A stretch of 64,000 nt of DNA from Pyrinomonadaceae bacterium (GCA_030841105.1 JAVEDE010000051.1:1-64000), one strand, 5' to 3'. Positions 1-10,506 are shown, counted from the stretch's first letter. Program-made: numbers and translations. Notes: generated from the sequence alone by a model not told the origin.

Positions 1-2494
1 GTTGCTCGCCGAGTGGTTGTATCTCGCCCTCTTGTAGAAAACGCAACAGCTTCGGCTGCACGTCCAGCGGCAAATCTCCGATCTCATCGAGGAAGAGCGT
101 CCCGCCTGCCGCCGAGCGGATGACGCCGGGCGAGTCTGAGACCGCGCCCGTGAATGCGCCCCGTCTGTAGCCGAACAAGTAAGCATCCGACAACTCTTTG
201 GGCACGGCCGTGCAGTTGAAGGGAACGAAGACTTTGGCGCGTCTGGAGGAGAGGGCGTGGATGGCGCGGGCGACGAGTTCCTTGCCCGTGCCGGATTCTC
301 CTGTCACCAGCACGGTCACGTCGGAGGAGCGGATCTTGTGGACTTCTTCGACGAGGCGCGTCATTGCCGGTGACGAGTGAATGAAACCGGGCATGAGACC
401 CGTGCCGGTGTAGGTGTTTTGTTCCTGCACGCCGCGGCCGGAACTGACGCGCGCGCGCAGGGCGCAGACGTTCATGCCGAGTTCGACGACGCGGAGCAGG
501 GAATCAATCGGCAGCCCGCCGGAGAGCGCGGCCGCAGCGCGCGGCTCGATGTAGAGCAGCGCGGGCGTGGCGTTTGTCGGGCGCAGCATGATGACGGTCG
601 AGTCGTGTTCGAGCGCGAGTTTCTCGCGTTCGGCGTCGTTCTTCGCCATGCATAGCGTCTCGGCCAACTCGGCGTTCGCCTCGCTCGCGCCGCCGTGCGC
701 GGAGACGACTTTGATCGTGCCTTCTTCGTCGAGTTCGGTGATGAGCACGCGACGCGCCTTCGTCTCCTGATCGAGCACAGCGGCGAGTTCGCGCAGGAGC
801 AGTTCGCGCGAAGCGACGGCTTCGGCGAGGCGCATCGTCAGCAGTTGCGCGAAGGCCGAAGTCTCGTGCCGCTGCTCGGTCGAACTGACCTCAATGTTGG
901 CGAGCGAATCTTCGGCGCGTGCGATGTCGAGTTGCGCGCCGAGTTCGCGGAAGGTGTGCAGGGCGCGCGAGAAGTGTTCGGCGGCGCGTTCGGGCTGGAC
1001 GCTCTCGTAGGCGCTGCCGAGTCCGTAGAGCGCGAGCGCGGTGCGGTAGCGGTCGCCGAGGATCGAGTAGATCGAGACGCTGCGACCGAAGTGGTGGATG
1101 GCGAGCGTCGAGTCGGACTGTGCGAGGGCGAGCAGGCCGTGGATGCGTTGCCCTTCGCCCGCGACGGCCATGTCGGCGGCCGAGTCGCTCGTCTGCTCGG
1201 TCACCCTTAGCAGTTCGGCGGCGCACTCGCGCGGGTCGTCGCAGCGCAGGTAGACTTCGGCGAGCAACAGGCGCGCATCGCAGACGGCTTGCCTGTCCCC
1301 GATACGCTCGGCGAGCGAGAGCGCCTGCGTGCTTTCTTCGAGCGCGCGCTCCGGTTCTTCCATCGCCAGGTGACAGCGCGCCAGCGTGCGCAGAGCCTGA
1401 CACGCGTACCACTTGTTGCCGTGGTCTTGCGAGAGACGAACGGCGCGTTGCAGGTGCTCCTGCGCCTTCAACAAATTGCCGCGCATCATGTGTAACTCGC
1501 CGAGCGAGTCGAGCACCATCGGGACTACTCTGTCCTTCGCGCCCTGCTCGTCGAACTCCGAGGCGCGAGCCAGCGCGAGTTCCAAGACCGACTCGGCGCG
1601 CGCCCAGTCGCCGACGAGCGTGAGGTTGATGCCGAGGTTGTTGTAGCCGAGCACGGCGTTGGCCTTGTGCTCCGTGCGCTCGTAGTAGTCAATCGCTTTT
1701 TCGAGATAGCGGATGCCGTCGTGCGGGCGTTTGAGAAACCAGCACGCCCCGGCCATGTTGGCGTAAATCTTGCCCAGCATGAAGGGCGCGGGATGATCGC
1801 CGACGAGTTTCAAAGCCTGCTCGTAATATTCGAGCGACTGCTCGTATGCGCCCTCGAAAATGCACTCAAGCGCGAGGCCGCGATACGACTCGGCCATGCC
1901 GCGCCAGTCGCCTGTGTTGCGGAAATGGCTGAGCGCGAGTTGCGAGTTGTCGCGCGCGATGGGGTACTCGTTGATGTGGCGGTAGACGCGCGCCAGCGCG
2001 ATGTAGATCGAGCCGAGTTCGGCGCTCGACGCGTGCTCCGTCGCCTCGCGCAGCGTCGCGTTCAAGAGCGCGATGGCCTTCGGGTGGTCGCCCGTGTAGT
2101 TGTAAGCGAGGCCGAGTTGGACGCGTAGGAAGACGGAGATTTCGGGGTCGAGCGAAGCGCGCGCCTGTGGGTCTTCGTACATCTGGACGGCGGCGAGCGA
2201 GTCGTTGTAGCGTCCCTGATTTTCCAGCGAGACGGAGAGCATGCCGCGCGCCTGCGCGAGCAGTTCCTCGTCGTCGCGCGTGGCCTTGATGATCTGCGCG
2301 AGGCGCGTCTCGGCCTCGGCGGCCTGACCGCGGTCAATGAGTTCGCGCGTCGCTTCGATCTCTGAGGCGAGCGCGGCGTGTGCGGCGTTGACGCGTTCGC
2401 GCACGCGACGCCGCGCGTCGGACAACTGGACGACGCCCGCCGCCTTCGCGGGTTTATCCGTCGCGCTGCCTTCGTTAGGGGAGAGAGTATTCAT
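1..2494 (-). CDS. TPR-GAF-sigma-54 AAA+ transcriptional activator (3' part outside window)
   Basis: About 831 residues are visible; the C-terminus lies beyond base 1. The first ~500 residues are degenerate TPR helices (for example [18 protein letters not shown] and [10 protein letters not shown]). They are followed by a GAF-like segment of about 180 residues, then the start of a sigma-54-interacting AAA+ domain. That domain shows Walker A GESGTGKE near residue 735, the loop GAFTGA near residue 781, and Walker [13 protein letters not shown] close to the window edge. The family activates RNA polymerase-sigma-54 at -24/-12 promoters, and the TPR/GAF part would be the sensor in place of a receiver domain. 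The start is the ATG at 2494; no good Shine-Dalgarno is visible. The Fis-type DNA-binding domain, if present, is outside the window, so targets cannot be inferred. Confidence 0.9.
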   Translation of the reverse strand, partial: MNTLSPNEGSATDKPAKAAGVVQLSDARRRVRERVNAAHAALASEIEATRELIDRGQAAEAETRLAQIIKATRDDEELLAQARGMLSVSLENQGRYNDSLAAVQMYEDPQARASLDPEISVFLRVQLGLAYNYTGDHPKAIALLNATLREATEHASSAELGSIYIALARVYRHINEYPIARDNSQLALSHFRNTGDWRGMAESYRGLALECIFEGAYEQSLEYYEQALKLVGDHPAPFMLGKIYANMAGACWFLKRPHDGIRYLEKAIDYYERTEHKANAVLGYNNLGINLTLVGDWARAESVLELALARASEFDEQGAKDRVVPMVLDSLGELHMMRGNLLKAQEHLQRAVRLSQDHGNKWYACQALRTLARCHLAMEEPERALEESTQALSLAERIGDRQAVCDARLLLAEVYLRCDDPRECAAELLRVTEQTSDSAADMAVAGEGQRIHGLLALAQSDSTLAIHHFGRSVSIYSILGDRYRTALALYGLGSAYESVQPERAAEHFSRALHTFRELGAQLDIARAEDSLANIEVSSTEQRHETSAFAQLLTMRLAEAVASRELLLRELAAVLDQETKARRVLITELDEEGTIKVVSAHGGASEANAELAETLCMAKNDAEREKLALEHDSTVIMLRPTNATPALLYIEPRAAAALSGGLPIDSLLRVVELGMNVCALRARVSSGRGVQEQNTYTGTGLMPGFIHSSPAMTRLVEEVHKIRSSDVTVLVTGESGTGKELVARAIHALSSRRAKVFVPFNCTAVPKELSDAYLFGYRRGAFTGAVSDSPGVIRSAAGGTLFLDEIGDLPLDVQPKLLRFLQEGEIQPLGEQ

Positions 2495-3031
2495 CGGTAC
2501 GGGCGCAACAAGTGCGAGGAAATACGCCGGACGATCAAATTTGTGCTGTCGTTTAAAACGGTGTCGGGTGGAAAGGACTCTGTTTCAAGGTTCGTGCGAC
2601 ACTACTCGAAAACAGTCCTAAAGGCTTGTACATTCCAGAATTTAGCAGACACGCGGGGAAGTGACAAGCCGAAAAAGTTGAAGGCTGTGCGGCCGGAAGT
2701 CGAACGTAGCGCGGCGGGCGACGGGCGTGGAAAGCGCGCCCCGCCCTTCCGTCGTCGGGCGCGCCGTTCGCCTTGACGCCCCGGTCGCAAGTCGCCTTTT
2801 TTTGTAGCGAGGGCTTCGCCGTTTAAGTTAAAGTAACTCACTGAGCAATTTAGTTTGAGGCACGCGAGCGGCGCACGACGCGCCGGGGCGTTGACATGCG
2901 ACGAAGGGCGCGTAAGGCTTTGTCGCCCGTTGACGTTACCGCATCGTGCGCACGCGAGTTGGCGAATGCTCGATTGATTCCGAGAGGCCGCGCTTGAGTT
3001 CACACGCGCCCCTCCGCATGGGAGTTTCCAG
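2495..3031. other. Divergent intergenic region, no gene recognised
   Basis: This 537-bp gap separates the divergently transcribed sigma-54 activator and the first APC permease. Open frames here overlap neighbouring genes or have poor composition. It contains TTGACA near 2893 without a convincing -10. No match to the c-di-AMP aptamer found in front of the second permease is visible here. It presumably holds promoters for both genes. Confidence 0.5.
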
Positions 3032-4993
3032 ATGGCAACTGCGACAGCCCCGCCGAAGAAACAGTTAGGCCCGTTCAAAAGGTGGTTGTTCAAAGGCGTG
3101 GAGGAGATGGAGGGGCCGCACGAGCGTGAGGGGCAGCACCACACGCACCCGTGGTGGAAGGTGATGTGTTTGACGGGCGTGGACTACTTCTCCACGCTCG
3201 GCTATCAACCCGGCATCGCCTTCCTCGCCGCCGGTGCGCTCGCCCCCGTGGCGACGCTCGTGCTGGTGGTGTTGACGCTCTTCGGCGCGCTGCCGATGTA
3301 CAACCGCGTCGCCGCGGAAAGCCCGCACGGCGACGGCTCGATCTCGATGCTGGAGAATCTGCTCTCGCGTTGGAAGGGGAAACTCTTCGTGCTCGCGCTG
3401 CTCGGCTTCGCCGCCACCAGTTTCATCATCACGATCACGCTCTCGGCCGCCGACGCCGCCGTCCATGTCATAGACAACCCGTTCACGCCGCACTTTCTGC
3501 ACCCACATCAGATCGCCGTCACGCTCTTCATGGTCGCCGCGCTTGGCGCGGTGTTCCTCAAAGGCTTCAAGGAAGCGATCGGCATCGCCGTCGTGATCGT
3601 CGTCGTGTACATCGCGCTCAACATAGTGGTGCTGGGCGTCGGGTTTTATAAACTGGCATCGCAGCCGCATCTGATCGTTGACTGGAAGAACGCACTGTTC
3701 GGCAGCTACAGCAACCCGCTGATGATGATCGCCGCCGCGCTCGTCGTCTTCCCGAAACTCGCGCTCGGTCTCTCCGGCTTCGAGACGGGCGTGGTCGTGA
3801 TGCCTCTGGTCGAGGGCGAACCGGGCGACGAAAAGCTGAAGCCGCAGGGACGCATCGAGAACACGCGGAAACTGTTGAAGGCCGCCGCGCTGATCATGAG
3901 CGTGCTGCTCATCGCGAGCAGCATCGTCGTGACGACGCTGATCCCGGCCGAAGCGTTCCGGCCGGAGACGGACACGCAGGCGGCCGGAGAGGCAAGCGGG
4001 CGCGCACTGGCTTATCTGGCGCACACGTTTCTCGGCGACATCTTCGGCACGGTCTACGACGTGAGCACGATCCTGATCCTCTGGTTCGCCGGATCGTCCG
4101 CGCTGGCCGGACTCTTGAACATCGTGCCGCGCTACTTGCCGCGTTACGGCATGGCTCCGAACTGGGCGAAGGCGACGCGCCCGCTCGTCCTCGTCTTCAC
4201 GATCATCTGCTTCGCCGTGACCTTGCTCTTCAAGGCGAACGTCGAGGCGCAGGGCGGAGCATACGCGACGGGCGTGCTGGCCTTGATGAGTTCGGCGGCG
4301 ATCGCGGTCGCGCTCTCGGTGTGGCGCGAGGGGAGCAAGTGGCGTTGGGCGTTCATGCTGATCTCGCTCGTCTTCGTCTACACGACAATCGTCAACATCG
4401 TCGAGCAGCCGGAAGGACTCAAGATCGCGTCGTTCTTCATCGGCTTCATCATCCTCGTCTCGCTCATCTCGCGCGTCTCGCGCACGACCGAGTTGCGTGT
4501 GGAGCGCGTGGAACTGGACGAGACGGCGCGCGCCTTCGTCGAGGCGGCCGACCGCCGCGGCGAGATACGCATCGTGACGAACCGCTGCGACCGGGGCGAC
4601 GTGGGCGAGTATGAGTTCAAGGAGCGCGAGAAGCGCGCCGACAATCACATCCCGACGCGCGACCCCGTGCTCTTCTTCGAGGTCAAACCGGGCGATGCCT
4701 CGGAGTTCGCGGGCGTGCTGCGGGTGACGGGCGCGGATGTCGAAGGCTATCACGTCCTGCGTGCGGAAAGTCCCGCCGTGCCGAACGCCATCGCCGCCTT
4801 CCTGCTCTACCTGCGCGACACGACGGGGAAAGTGCCGCACGTCTATTTCGGATGGAGCGAAGGAAACCCGCTGGCGTACTTGTTCAAGTACGTCGCGTTC
4901 GGCGAGGGCGACACCGCGCCCGTCACGCATGAAGTTTTGCGGCAGGCGGAGGAAGACCCGGAGAAACGTCCGGTCGTCCACGTCGGCGGGTGA
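3032..4993 (+). CDS. APC-superfamily permease, paralogue 1 (possible KimA-type K+ importer)
   Basis: This is a 653-residue polytopic membrane protein. A hydrophilic N-terminus rich in His and Trp leads into the first membrane segment at FSTLGYQP (residues 53-60), which resembles the unwound TM1 of APC transporters. Roughly 11-12 hydrophobic segments follow to about residue 475, then a soluble domain of about 175 residues. Start ATG 3032 has GGGAG at a good distance. The next gene downstream is a close paralogue along the whole length. Because that paralogue sits behind a c-di-AMP riboswitch, as B. subtilis kimA does, potassium uptake is a reasonable guess, but amino-acid transport cannot be excluded. 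No riboswitch is seen in front of this copy. Confidence 0.8.
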   Translation: MATATAPPKKQLGPFKRWLFKGVEEMEGPHEREGQHHTHPWWKVMCLTGVDYFSTLGYQPGIAFLAAGALAPVATLVLVVLTLFGALPMYNRVAAESPHGDGSISMLENLLSRWKGKLFVLALLGFAATSFIITITLSAADAAVHVIDNPFTPHFLHPHQIAVTLFMVAALGAVFLKGFKEAIGIAVVIVVVYIALNIVVLGVGFYKLASQPHLIVDWKNALFGSYSNPLMMIAAALVVFPKLALGLSGFETGVVVMPLVEGEPGDEKLKPQGRIENTRKLLKAAALIMSVLLIASSIVVTTLIPAEAFRPETDTQAAGEASGRALAYLAHTFLGDIFGTVYDVSTILILWFAGSSALAGLLNIVPRYLPRYGMAPNWAKATRPLVLVFTIICFAVTLLFKANVEAQGGAYATGVLALMSSAAIAVALSVWREGSKWRWAFMLISLVFVYTTIVNIVEQPEGLKIASFFIGFIILVSLISRVSRTTELRVERVELDETARAFVEAADRRGEIRIVTNRCDRGDVGEYEFKEREKRADNHIPTRDPVLFFEVKPGDASEFAGVLRVTGADVEGYHVLRAESPAVPNAIAAFLLYLRDTTGKVPHVYFGWSEGNPLAYLFKYVAFGEGDTAPVTHEVLRQAEEDPEKRPVVHVGG

Positions 4994-5009
4994 CGCAAAT
5001 GATCGGCGT

Positions 5010-5038
5010 TTGCTTTACGCGGCGCGCGGGCGTAACAT
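5010..5038 (+). promoter_or_regulatory. Candidate sigma-70 promoter for riboswitch and second permease
   Basis: TTGCTT at 5010-5015 and TAACAT at 5033-5038 are separated by 17 bases. Transcription would begin near 5045, just before the riboswitch aptamer. This would let the second permease be expressed independently of the first. Confidence 0.45.
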
Positions 5039-5055
5039 CCGCGACGTTGAAAATT

Positions 5056-5245
5056 TGTCTGCCGAAGTTGCACGCGACCTGTTTGTTTCGTCCGGCGCGG
5101 GCGGCACGGGGGAACCAACGTCTCGCTCCACTGAGCAAGACACGGGGCGCATCTTGAAGTCGCGCGAGTAAGCGCAGAGCGGCTTCGAGAGGGATACTTC
5201 CACATCCCAGCCCGTCAGCTAACCTCGTAGGCTTGTAGGGAAGGG
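5056..5245 (+). promoter_or_regulatory. ydaO/yuaA-type c-di-AMP riboswitch aptamer
   Basis: The conserved blocks of the ydaO class occur in order. GCCGAAG at the 5' side is followed by GGGGGAACCAA (5108-5118), GGGGCGCATCTTGAAG (5144-5159), AGGGATACTTCC (5190-5201), CATCCC, and CCCGTCAGCTAACCTCG (5211-5227), ending in TAGGC. These match the published T. tengcongensis aptamer block for block, including the near-invariant GTCAGCTAACC. P1 pairing is only partly clear (GCC near 5061 with GGC at 5230), so the exact 5' edge is uncertain. ydaO riboswitches sense cyclic di-AMP and normally switch genes off when it is high; they often precede K+ or osmolyte transport and cell-wall genes. Confidence 0.87.
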
Positions 5246-5267
5246 CAACTCCGCGCACGCACATCTC

Positions 5268-5298
5268 AAAGGCGCAGGGCTTCGTGCTCTGCGCCTTT
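5268..5298 (+). terminator. Terminator hairpin of the c-di-AMP riboswitch
   Basis: AAAGGCGCAGGGC and GCTCTGCGCCTTT form a 13-bp stem (one G-U pair) around a TTCGT loop, ending in TTT. It lies between the aptamer and the GGGAGGAG ribosome site of the second permease, the expected place for the expression platform. The U-tract is short, so termination may be weak or Rho-assisted. Confidence 0.7.
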
Positions 5299-5335
5299 CG
5301 CCGTCTGAGCGCGACTACACGGGAGGAGTTTCTTG

Positions 5336-7309
5336 ATGTCCACGCACACGGCCGCCGCGCCGAAACGTTCGCGGAAGGGCTTTAAGCAGTGGTTACTTAA
5401 AGGCCGCGTGGACGAGATAGAGGGGCCGCACGAGCGAGCGGGGCAGCACCACACACACCCGTGGTGGAAGGTGATGTGTTTGACGGGCGTGGACTACTTC
5501 TCCACGCTCGGCTATCAACCCGGTATCGCTTTCCTCGCCGCCGGTGCGCTCTCGCCCGTCGCCACTTTGATCCTCGTCTCGCTCACGCTCTTCGGCGCGC
5601 TTCCCATCTACGGGCGCGTCGCGGCCGAAAGTCCGCACGGCGAAGGCTCGATCTCGATGCTCGAAAATTTGCTGGCGCGCTGGAAGGGGAAACTCTTCGT
5701 GCTCGCGCTGCTCGGCTTCGTCGCCACCGATTTCGTCATCACGATCACGCTCTCGGCCGCCGACGCCACGGCGCACATCCTCGAAAACCCCTACGCGCAG
5801 CGATACAACGTGCTCGCTCATCCGGTCGTCATCACGCTCATGCTGGTGGCGGTGCTCGGCGGAGTGTTCCTCAAAGGGTTCAAGGAGGCCATCGGGATCG
5901 CCGTCGTCCTCGTCGTCACATACCTGTTGCTGAACACGGTCGTCATCGGGCGCGGCATCTACGAAGTCGCGACGCACCCCGAATACTTCCCGCGCTGGCG
6001 CGACGCGCTCTACACGGCGCACGCCAACCCGCTCATGATGCTGTTGGCCGCGCTCATCGTCTTCCCGAAACTCGCGCTCGGACTCTCCGGTTTCGAGACG
6101 GGCGTCGCCGTCATGCCGCTCGTCAAAGGCGACCGGGAGGACACGGAGCAGAACCCGATGGGGCGCATCCGCGACACGCGGAAACTTTTGCGGACGGCCG
6201 CCTTCATCATGAGCGTGATGCTCATCACGAGTAGTTTCGTGACCGCGCTCGTCATCCCGCCCGAAGCGTTTCAGCCGGAGACTTTGACCGCGCCGCGCGG
6301 CGAGGCCAACGGGCGCGCTCTGGCCTACCTCGCGCACCACTTCTTCGGCGACGCCTTCGGCACGGTCTACGACTTGAGCACCATCCTGATCCTGTGGTTC
6401 GCGGGCGCGTCGGCGATGGCCGGACTCCTGAACATCGTGCCGCGCTATCTGCCGCGCTACGGCATGGCTCCCGACTGGGCGCGCGCCACGCGCCCGCTCG
6501 TCCTCGTGTTTACGGCCGTCGCCTTCGCCGTCACGATCTTCTTCGAGGCGGACGTTGACGCGCAGGGCGGAGCTTACGCGACGGGCGTGCTGGTGTTGAT
6601 GACTTCGGCGGCCTTCGCCGTGATGCTCTCCGCGCGTCGCCGCGGGGCGAAGCGTTGGGCGTTGGCCTTCCTCCTAATCTCGCTCGTCTTCGCCTACACC
6701 ACCGTCGTCAACGTCTTCGAGCGGCCGGAGGGTCTCAAGATCGCCTCGATCTTCATTGGCGGAATCGTGCTCGCCTCGCTCGTCTCGCGCGTGTGGCGCA
6801 CGACCGAACTGCGCGTCGTCGAGTTAATTTTCGACGCGAAGGCGCGGGAGTTTATCGAGGAGGCGGGCAGGCGCGGCGACGTTCGCATCGTCGCCAACCG
6901 ACGCGACCGCGGCGACGTGAACGAGTACATGGTGAAGGAGCGCGAGAAGCGCGCGGGCAACCACATCCCGACGCGCGACGCGGTACTCTTCTTCGAGGTC
7001 AAACCGGGCGACGCCTCGGAGTTTACCGAGCGGCTGAAAGTGCGCGGCGTAGAGTTGGACGGCTACCGCGTGCTGCGTACGAAAAGCCCCGCCGTGCCGA
7101 ACGCCATCGCCGCGTTCCTCCTACACGTCCGCGACACGACGGGCAAAGTGCCGCACATCTATTTCGGGTGGAGCGAAGGGAATCCGCTGGCGTACCTGTT
7201 CAAGTACATCGCGTTCGGCGAGGGCGACACCGCGCCCGTTACGCACGAAGTTTTGCGGCAGGCGGAGAAAGATCCGAAGCGTCGGCCGGTCGTCCACGTC
7301 GGCGGGTGA
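5336..7309 (+). CDS. APC-superfamily permease, paralogue 2, c-di-AMP riboswitch controlled
   Basis: This 657-residue protein is nearly colinear with the upstream permease. It shares long identical stretches such as [13 protein letters not shown] and [12 protein letters not shown]. It has the same architecture: a charged N-terminus with HTHPWWK, about 11-12 membrane segments, and a soluble C-terminal domain from about residue 480. ATG 5336 was chosen because GGGAGGAG precedes it; the TTG three bases earlier is less likely. The gene sits behind a ydaO-type riboswitch and terminator. In B. subtilis that aptamer controls kimA, an APC-superfamily K+ importer, so K+ uptake is the favoured but unproven role. 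Confidence 0.82.
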   Translation: MSTHTAAAPKRSRKGFKQWLLKGRVDEIEGPHERAGQHHTHPWWKVMCLTGVDYFSTLGYQPGIAFLAAGALSPVATLILVSLTLFGALPIYGRVAAESPHGEGSISMLENLLARWKGKLFVLALLGFVATDFVITITLSAADATAHILENPYAQRYNVLAHPVVITLMLVAVLGGVFLKGFKEAIGIAVVLVVTYLLLNTVVIGRGIYEVATHPEYFPRWRDALYTAHANPLMMLLAALIVFPKLALGLSGFETGVAVMPLVKGDREDTEQNPMGRIRDTRKLLRTAAFIMSVMLITSSFVTALVIPPEAFQPETLTAPRGEANGRALAYLAHHFFGDAFGTVYDLSTILILWFAGASAMAGLLNIVPRYLPRYGMAPDWARATRPLVLVFTAVAFAVTIFFEADVDAQGGAYATGVLVLMTSAAFAVMLSARRRGAKRWALAFLLISLVFAYTTVVNVFERPEGLKIASIFIGGIVLASLVSRVWRTTELRVVELIFDAKAREFIEEAGRRGDVRIVANRRDRGDVNEYMVKEREKRAGNHIPTRDAVLFFEVKPGDASEFTERLKVRGVELDGYRVLRTKSPAVPNAIAAFLLHVRDTTGKVPHIYFGWSEGNPLAYLFKYIAFGEGDTAPVTHEVLRQAEKDPKRRPVVHVGG

Positions 7310-7444
7310 GGGAAACTGTGTTGAGTTAGCAGGTGCGCGCCGGCAGACACACTTCGGCGCGGCCGCTAGTGCTCGACTCGGCGGGGACGTGTGTCGGCGT
7401 TCAGTCAGTCTGTCGGGAGTGAATTTTGCGAAGCCGGGAGTGCG

Positions 7445-7822
7445 TTACCCGTCTGGCGTCTCTGCGCTGCGACCGGCGAGGAAGCATGAGCGGCAGAAGA
7501 CCGGGCGACCCTGCGAGGGGTAGAAAGGGACGGTCGTTTGTTGACCACACTGCGCGCAGTTGACGGAGACTTCGATGCGCTGGCGGACGCCCGAAGCCTG
7601 CGCGGCGGCGATGGCGGCCAGTCGCTCGTTCTTTGCCTGCTTGCACGGCTTGCAGCGTTTCGGTTCGTTCTTCAGACCCTTGTCGTGAAAGAAAACCTGC
7701 TCGCCGCCCGTCCAGATGAAGTCTTCGTTACAGTCAACGCAGCGGATGTTGCGGTCTTGGAATTCGGTCTCGGCGTGCGCCCATTCGCCATTCGACTGGC
7801 TGGTTGCTTGAGCCTGTGACAT
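7445..7822 (-). CDS. Double zinc-ribbon protein
   Basis: This is a 125-residue soluble protein with four CxxC motifs at C28/C31, C57/C60, C89/C92 and C110/C113. The first pair of knuckles, with the spacing FIWTGGEQVFFHDKG, fits the probable zinc-ribbon family PF13451. The second pair, with VPFYP and GRPVFCRSC, looks like a second ribbon often fused to it. The function of the family is unknown. ATG 7822 is preferred over the GTG at 7837 because GGGGGGT lies upstream at SD distance. It is convergent with the upstream permease and appears monocistronic. Confidence 0.8.
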   Translation of the reverse strand: MSQAQATSQSNGEWAHAETEFQDRNIRCVDCNEDFIWTGGEQVFFHDKGLKNEPKRCKPCKQAKNERLAAIAAAQASGVRQRIEVSVNCAQCGQQTTVPFYPSQGRPVFCRSCFLAGRSAETPDG

Positions 7823-8163
7823 GTTAATACCCCCCACGGATATACTCCCCGGCGGCGAACATTCGGTGAGAGAAGTCGCTCGTAGGAATATTGGATTGTT
7901 CAGTCGAGAGTCTTAAATCAAGACTCTTACCTATCTACGCGTTTCTGAGATCACGCGCGCCGCCCGTCTTACATTCGACAGTGCCGCACGTCGCTGACCC
8001 GATTACTATGCAAAGTATAACTATCACGAAACTGTGTCAAGGCTTTCTGAGCACGCCCGACTCAACTTCCGGCGCGTTGTCTTGACACCACTTTCGCGCC
8101 GTGCCAGCATCCGCGCGTTCAAATGTCAGTTCATTCTCGAAAGTGCGAAGCTGATTTGCGACT
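7823..8163. other. Intergenic region between zinc-ribbon gene and purD
   Basis: This 341-bp divergent gap contains the inverted repeat at 7907-7927 and a TTGACA near 8083 that could serve purD, though no good -10 follows. I see no gene in it. Confidence 0.5.
7907..7927. repeat. Perfect 8-bp inverted repeat, possible operator
   Basis: AGAGTCTT and AAGACTCT flank AAATC. It lies 85 bases upstream of the zinc-ribbon start and could be an operator or a small hairpin in its leader. Confidence 0.45.
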
Positions 8164-9459
8164 ATGAAGATTCTCGTCATCGGTTCGGGCGGGCGCGAAC
8201 ACGCGCTCTGCCACGCCCTCAAAAGAACCTCCGCACGCCCCGTCGAACTCTACTGCGCGCCCGGCAGCGACGCCATCAACGCGCTCGCGCGCACAGTCCC
8301 CATCGCGGCGACAGACGTTTCTGCGCTCGCCTCGTTCGCCGAGACGGAACAAATTACGCTCACGATTGTCGGCGGCGAAGCCCCGCTCGCCGCGGGAGTC
8401 GCCGACGAGTTCGAGCGGCGCGGTCTCGCCGTCGCAGGCCCGCGCGCCGAGGCCGCGCGACTGGAATCGAGCAAAGCCTTCGCCAAAGAATTTATGGCAA
8501 GGCACAAGATACCGACGGCGCGTTTCCGCGTCGCCGCGAGTGCGGGCGAGGCGCGCGAGATTCTGGCGGGCGGCGAGTTCGGCGAGGCGGACGCGCCCGT
8601 CGTCGTCAAAGCCGACGGACTCGCGGCGGGCAAGGGCGTGGTCGTGGCCGCGACGCTCGCCGAAGCCGTGGAGGCCGTCAACGAGTTGATGGAGGGCGGC
8701 CGTGTCGGGAGCGAGGCTGCGCGCCGCGTCGTCATCGAAGAAGCGCTGACCGGCCCCGAAGCCTCGCTCCTCTTCTGGACGGACGGAACTGATTACGCCC
8801 TGATGCCGCCTGCGCGCGACCACAAACGCATCGGCGAAGGCGACACCGGCGCGAACACCGGCGGCATGGGCGCGATCACCTCGCCCGCCGTGCTCGACGC
8901 GGAGGCGGAGGCGCGCGCCGTCCGCGAAGTTGTTGAGCCGACGCTCGCGGGCTTGCGCGCCGACGGGTTGGAGTTTCGCGGTGTCATCTTCGTCGGGCTG
9001 ATGCTGACCGAGGACGGCGCGCGCGTGCTCGAATACAACGTGCGTTTCGGCGACCCGGAGGCGCAGGCCATCCTCGTCCGGCTCGAAAGCGACCTCGGCG
9101 AAATCTTCGAGGCCGTCGCGCACAAGAAACTCGGCGGCGCGCGTGTCCGCTGGTCTGAAGACGCGTCGGCCTGCGTCGTCCTCGCCGCGCGCGGCTACCC
9201 GGAGCGACCCGAAACGGGCGCGCGCATCGAGGGCTTGGACGAACTCTCGCTCGCCGCCTCACCCGTCGAAATTTTTCACGCCGGGACGAGACGCGCGGGC
9301 GACGGCTCTTGGGAGACGGCGGGCGGGCGCGTCCTCGGCGTCACCGCGCGTGCCCCGACGCTCGACCGCGCGCTCGCCCACTGCTACGAAGCCGCAGGCC
9401 GCGTCCACTGGGACGGCATGCAATACCGCCGCGACATCGGAAGATTCGGTAGGCACTAA
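8164..9459 (+). CDS. purD: Phosphoribosylamine-glycine ligase
   Basis: PurD (431 residues) joins phosphoribosylamine and glycine using ATP, the second step of de novo purine synthesis. The N-terminus [15 protein letters not shown] is the typical PurD opening. ATP-grasp motifs VVVKADGLAAGKGV, LLFWTDG and GANTGGMGA are present, as is VRFGDPEAQA near residue 295. Length is normal for the family. No other pur genes are adjacent. The TAA stop runs straight into a heptamer palindrome. Confidence 0.97.
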   Translation: MKILVIGSGGREHALCHALKRTSARPVELYCAPGSDAINALARTVPIAATDVSALASFAETEQITLTIVGGEAPLAAGVADEFERRGLAVAGPRAEAARLESSKAFAKEFMARHKIPTARFRVAASAGEAREILAGGEFGEADAPVVVKADGLAAGKGVVVAATLAEAVEAVNELMEGGRVGSEAARRVVIEEALTGPEASLLFWTDGTDYALMPPARDHKRIGEGDTGANTGGMGAITSPAVLDAEAEARAVREVVEPTLAGLRADGLEFRGVIFVGLMLTEDGARVLEYNVRFGDPEAQAILVRLESDLGEIFEAVAHKKLGGARVRWSEDASACVVLAARGYPERPETGARIEGLDELSLAASPVEIFHAGTRRAGDGSWETAGGRVLGVTARAPTLDRALAHCYEAAGRVHWDGMQYRRDIGRFGRH

Positions 9460-9579
9460 ACAGTAGGCAGTAAGTGCGAGCAGTAAACAGTCAAAAGGAA
9501 GTGGACAGTTGCCCTTTAACCACGCACCTGCTGACGGCCTCCTGCCTTCTGCTTACTGCTTACCGCTCACTTTCTGCCC
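9460..9579. repeat. Heptamer palindrome, CAGTAGG dialect
   Basis: The left arm reads CAGTAGG CAGTAAG, then CAGTAAA CAGTCAA; the right arm is the inverse, with CTGCTTA CTGCTTA and CTGCCTT. It begins at the purD stop codon and fills most of the gap to the next gene (codirectional context). It may act as a transcript end or processing hairpin. Confidence 0.75.
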
Positions 9580-9604
9580 GCTCTAGTCTGCCAACGGCGA
9601 CTCC

Positions 9605-9613
9605 TGCTATACT
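9605..9613 (+). promoter_or_regulatory. Extended -10 promoter candidate for pspA
   Basis: TGCTATACT is an extended -10 element (TGnTATACT). No good -35 is visible at 17 bases. It lies about 155 bases upstream of the pspA-like start. Confidence 0.4.
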
Positions 9614-9768
9614 CGGCTCGAAGCGCGTCTCGCCGCCGAAAATGAACCGCGGGAGTCGTCCTTACGTACTATCTGGGGCGTGCCTGTAATTCGGGCGCGG
9701 AAAGTTTGGCAGCACCAGCGACGGTCGAAGGCGGTGCGCCGGATGGTTGGTTCGGAGGAGCAGAAGAG

Positions 9769-10506
9769 ATGTCATCGTGGAGCAGGTTCAAGCGTTCTTT
9801 GCGCGCGTTGTTTGGCGGTCTGATCGAGAAGACCGAAGACCCCGAGTTGATCCTTAATCAGACCATCCGCGAGATGCGCGACCGCGTGCCCGAACTCAAC
9901 AATTCCGTCGCGCAGGTGATGGCGACCGAGCGCCTGCTCGCCAAGAGCAAAGAGCGGCTCGAAGGGCAAGTGCTCGACCTCGACTCGAAGATCAAGGCTT
10001 CGATCAAATTGGGGCGCGACGACATCGCCACCGCTTACATCGGCCAACTCCAGCAAGCCCAACTCGACCTCAGTAAAACCGGCCAGCAACTTCAGCACGC
10101 CGAGATGGCATCCAAGCAGGCGCTCAAGGCGCGCGACAACTATATGCTGCAAATGCAGCAGCGCACGGCCGAGGCGATGCAGTTGATCAACCAGTCGAAG
10201 CAGGCGAAGTTGCAGGAGCAACTCGCGCAGACGATGGAGACGTTCCAACTCGGCGACGACGCTTCGACCTTCGGCGAGATGCGCGACAAGATTGACCGCC
10301 GCTCCGCCGCCGCCGAGGCCAAGATGCAACTCGGCGCGGCCTCCGTTGATTCGCAGATGCAGGAGATCGAGCGCGAGGCGCTGGACATGCAGTTGCAGGA
10401 CAAACTGCTTGAGTACAAACAGAACATGGGACTGCTGCCGGGTTCGACGACCAAGCAGCAGGGCGCGCTCCCGGCGGCGAGCGAAGATCAGGGTCGAGCG
10501 TCGTAA
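9769..10506 (+). CDS. pspA: PspA/IM30 family membrane-stress protein
   Basis: This 245-residue protein is almost entirely helical coiled coil. It opens with the typical amphipathic helix and linker of PspA/Vipp1 (FKRSLRALFGGLIEKTEDPELILNQTIREM). PspA-type proteins are ESCRT-III-like and bind and reshape stressed inner membranes. ATG 9769 is chosen because GGAGGAG lies eight bases upstream; an in-frame TTG at 9706 would add an untypical N-terminus. The C-terminal ~30 residues are low complexity. The downstream membrane coiled-coil gene on the same strand may work with it. No PspB, PspC or PspF homologue is beside it. Confidence 0.9.
   Translation: MSSWSRFKRSLRALFGGLIEKTEDPELILNQTIREMRDRVPELNNSVAQVMATERLLAKSKERLEGQVLDLDSKIKASIKLGRDDIATAYIGQLQQAQLDLSKTGQQLQHAEMASKQALKARDNYMLQMQQRTAEAMQLINQSKQAKLQEQLAQTMETFQLGDDASTFGEMRDKIDRRSAAAEAKMQLGAASVDSQMQEIEREALDMQLQDKLLEYKQNMGLLPGSTTKQQGALPAASEDQGRAS

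Noticed and set aside
2378..2776. Open frame in the gap before the first permease
   Set aside because: Overlaps the sigma-54 activator gene and has no recognisable motif or RBS; Arg-rich composition suggests noncoding.
3065..4981. Very long open frame antisense to the first permease (638 codons), and similar ones antisense to the second permease and nrdJ
   Set aside because: They encode charged low-complexity sequence (His/Arg/Asp-rich), as expected from the antisense frame of GC-rich genes, whereas the sense frames have clear membrane or enzyme motifs.
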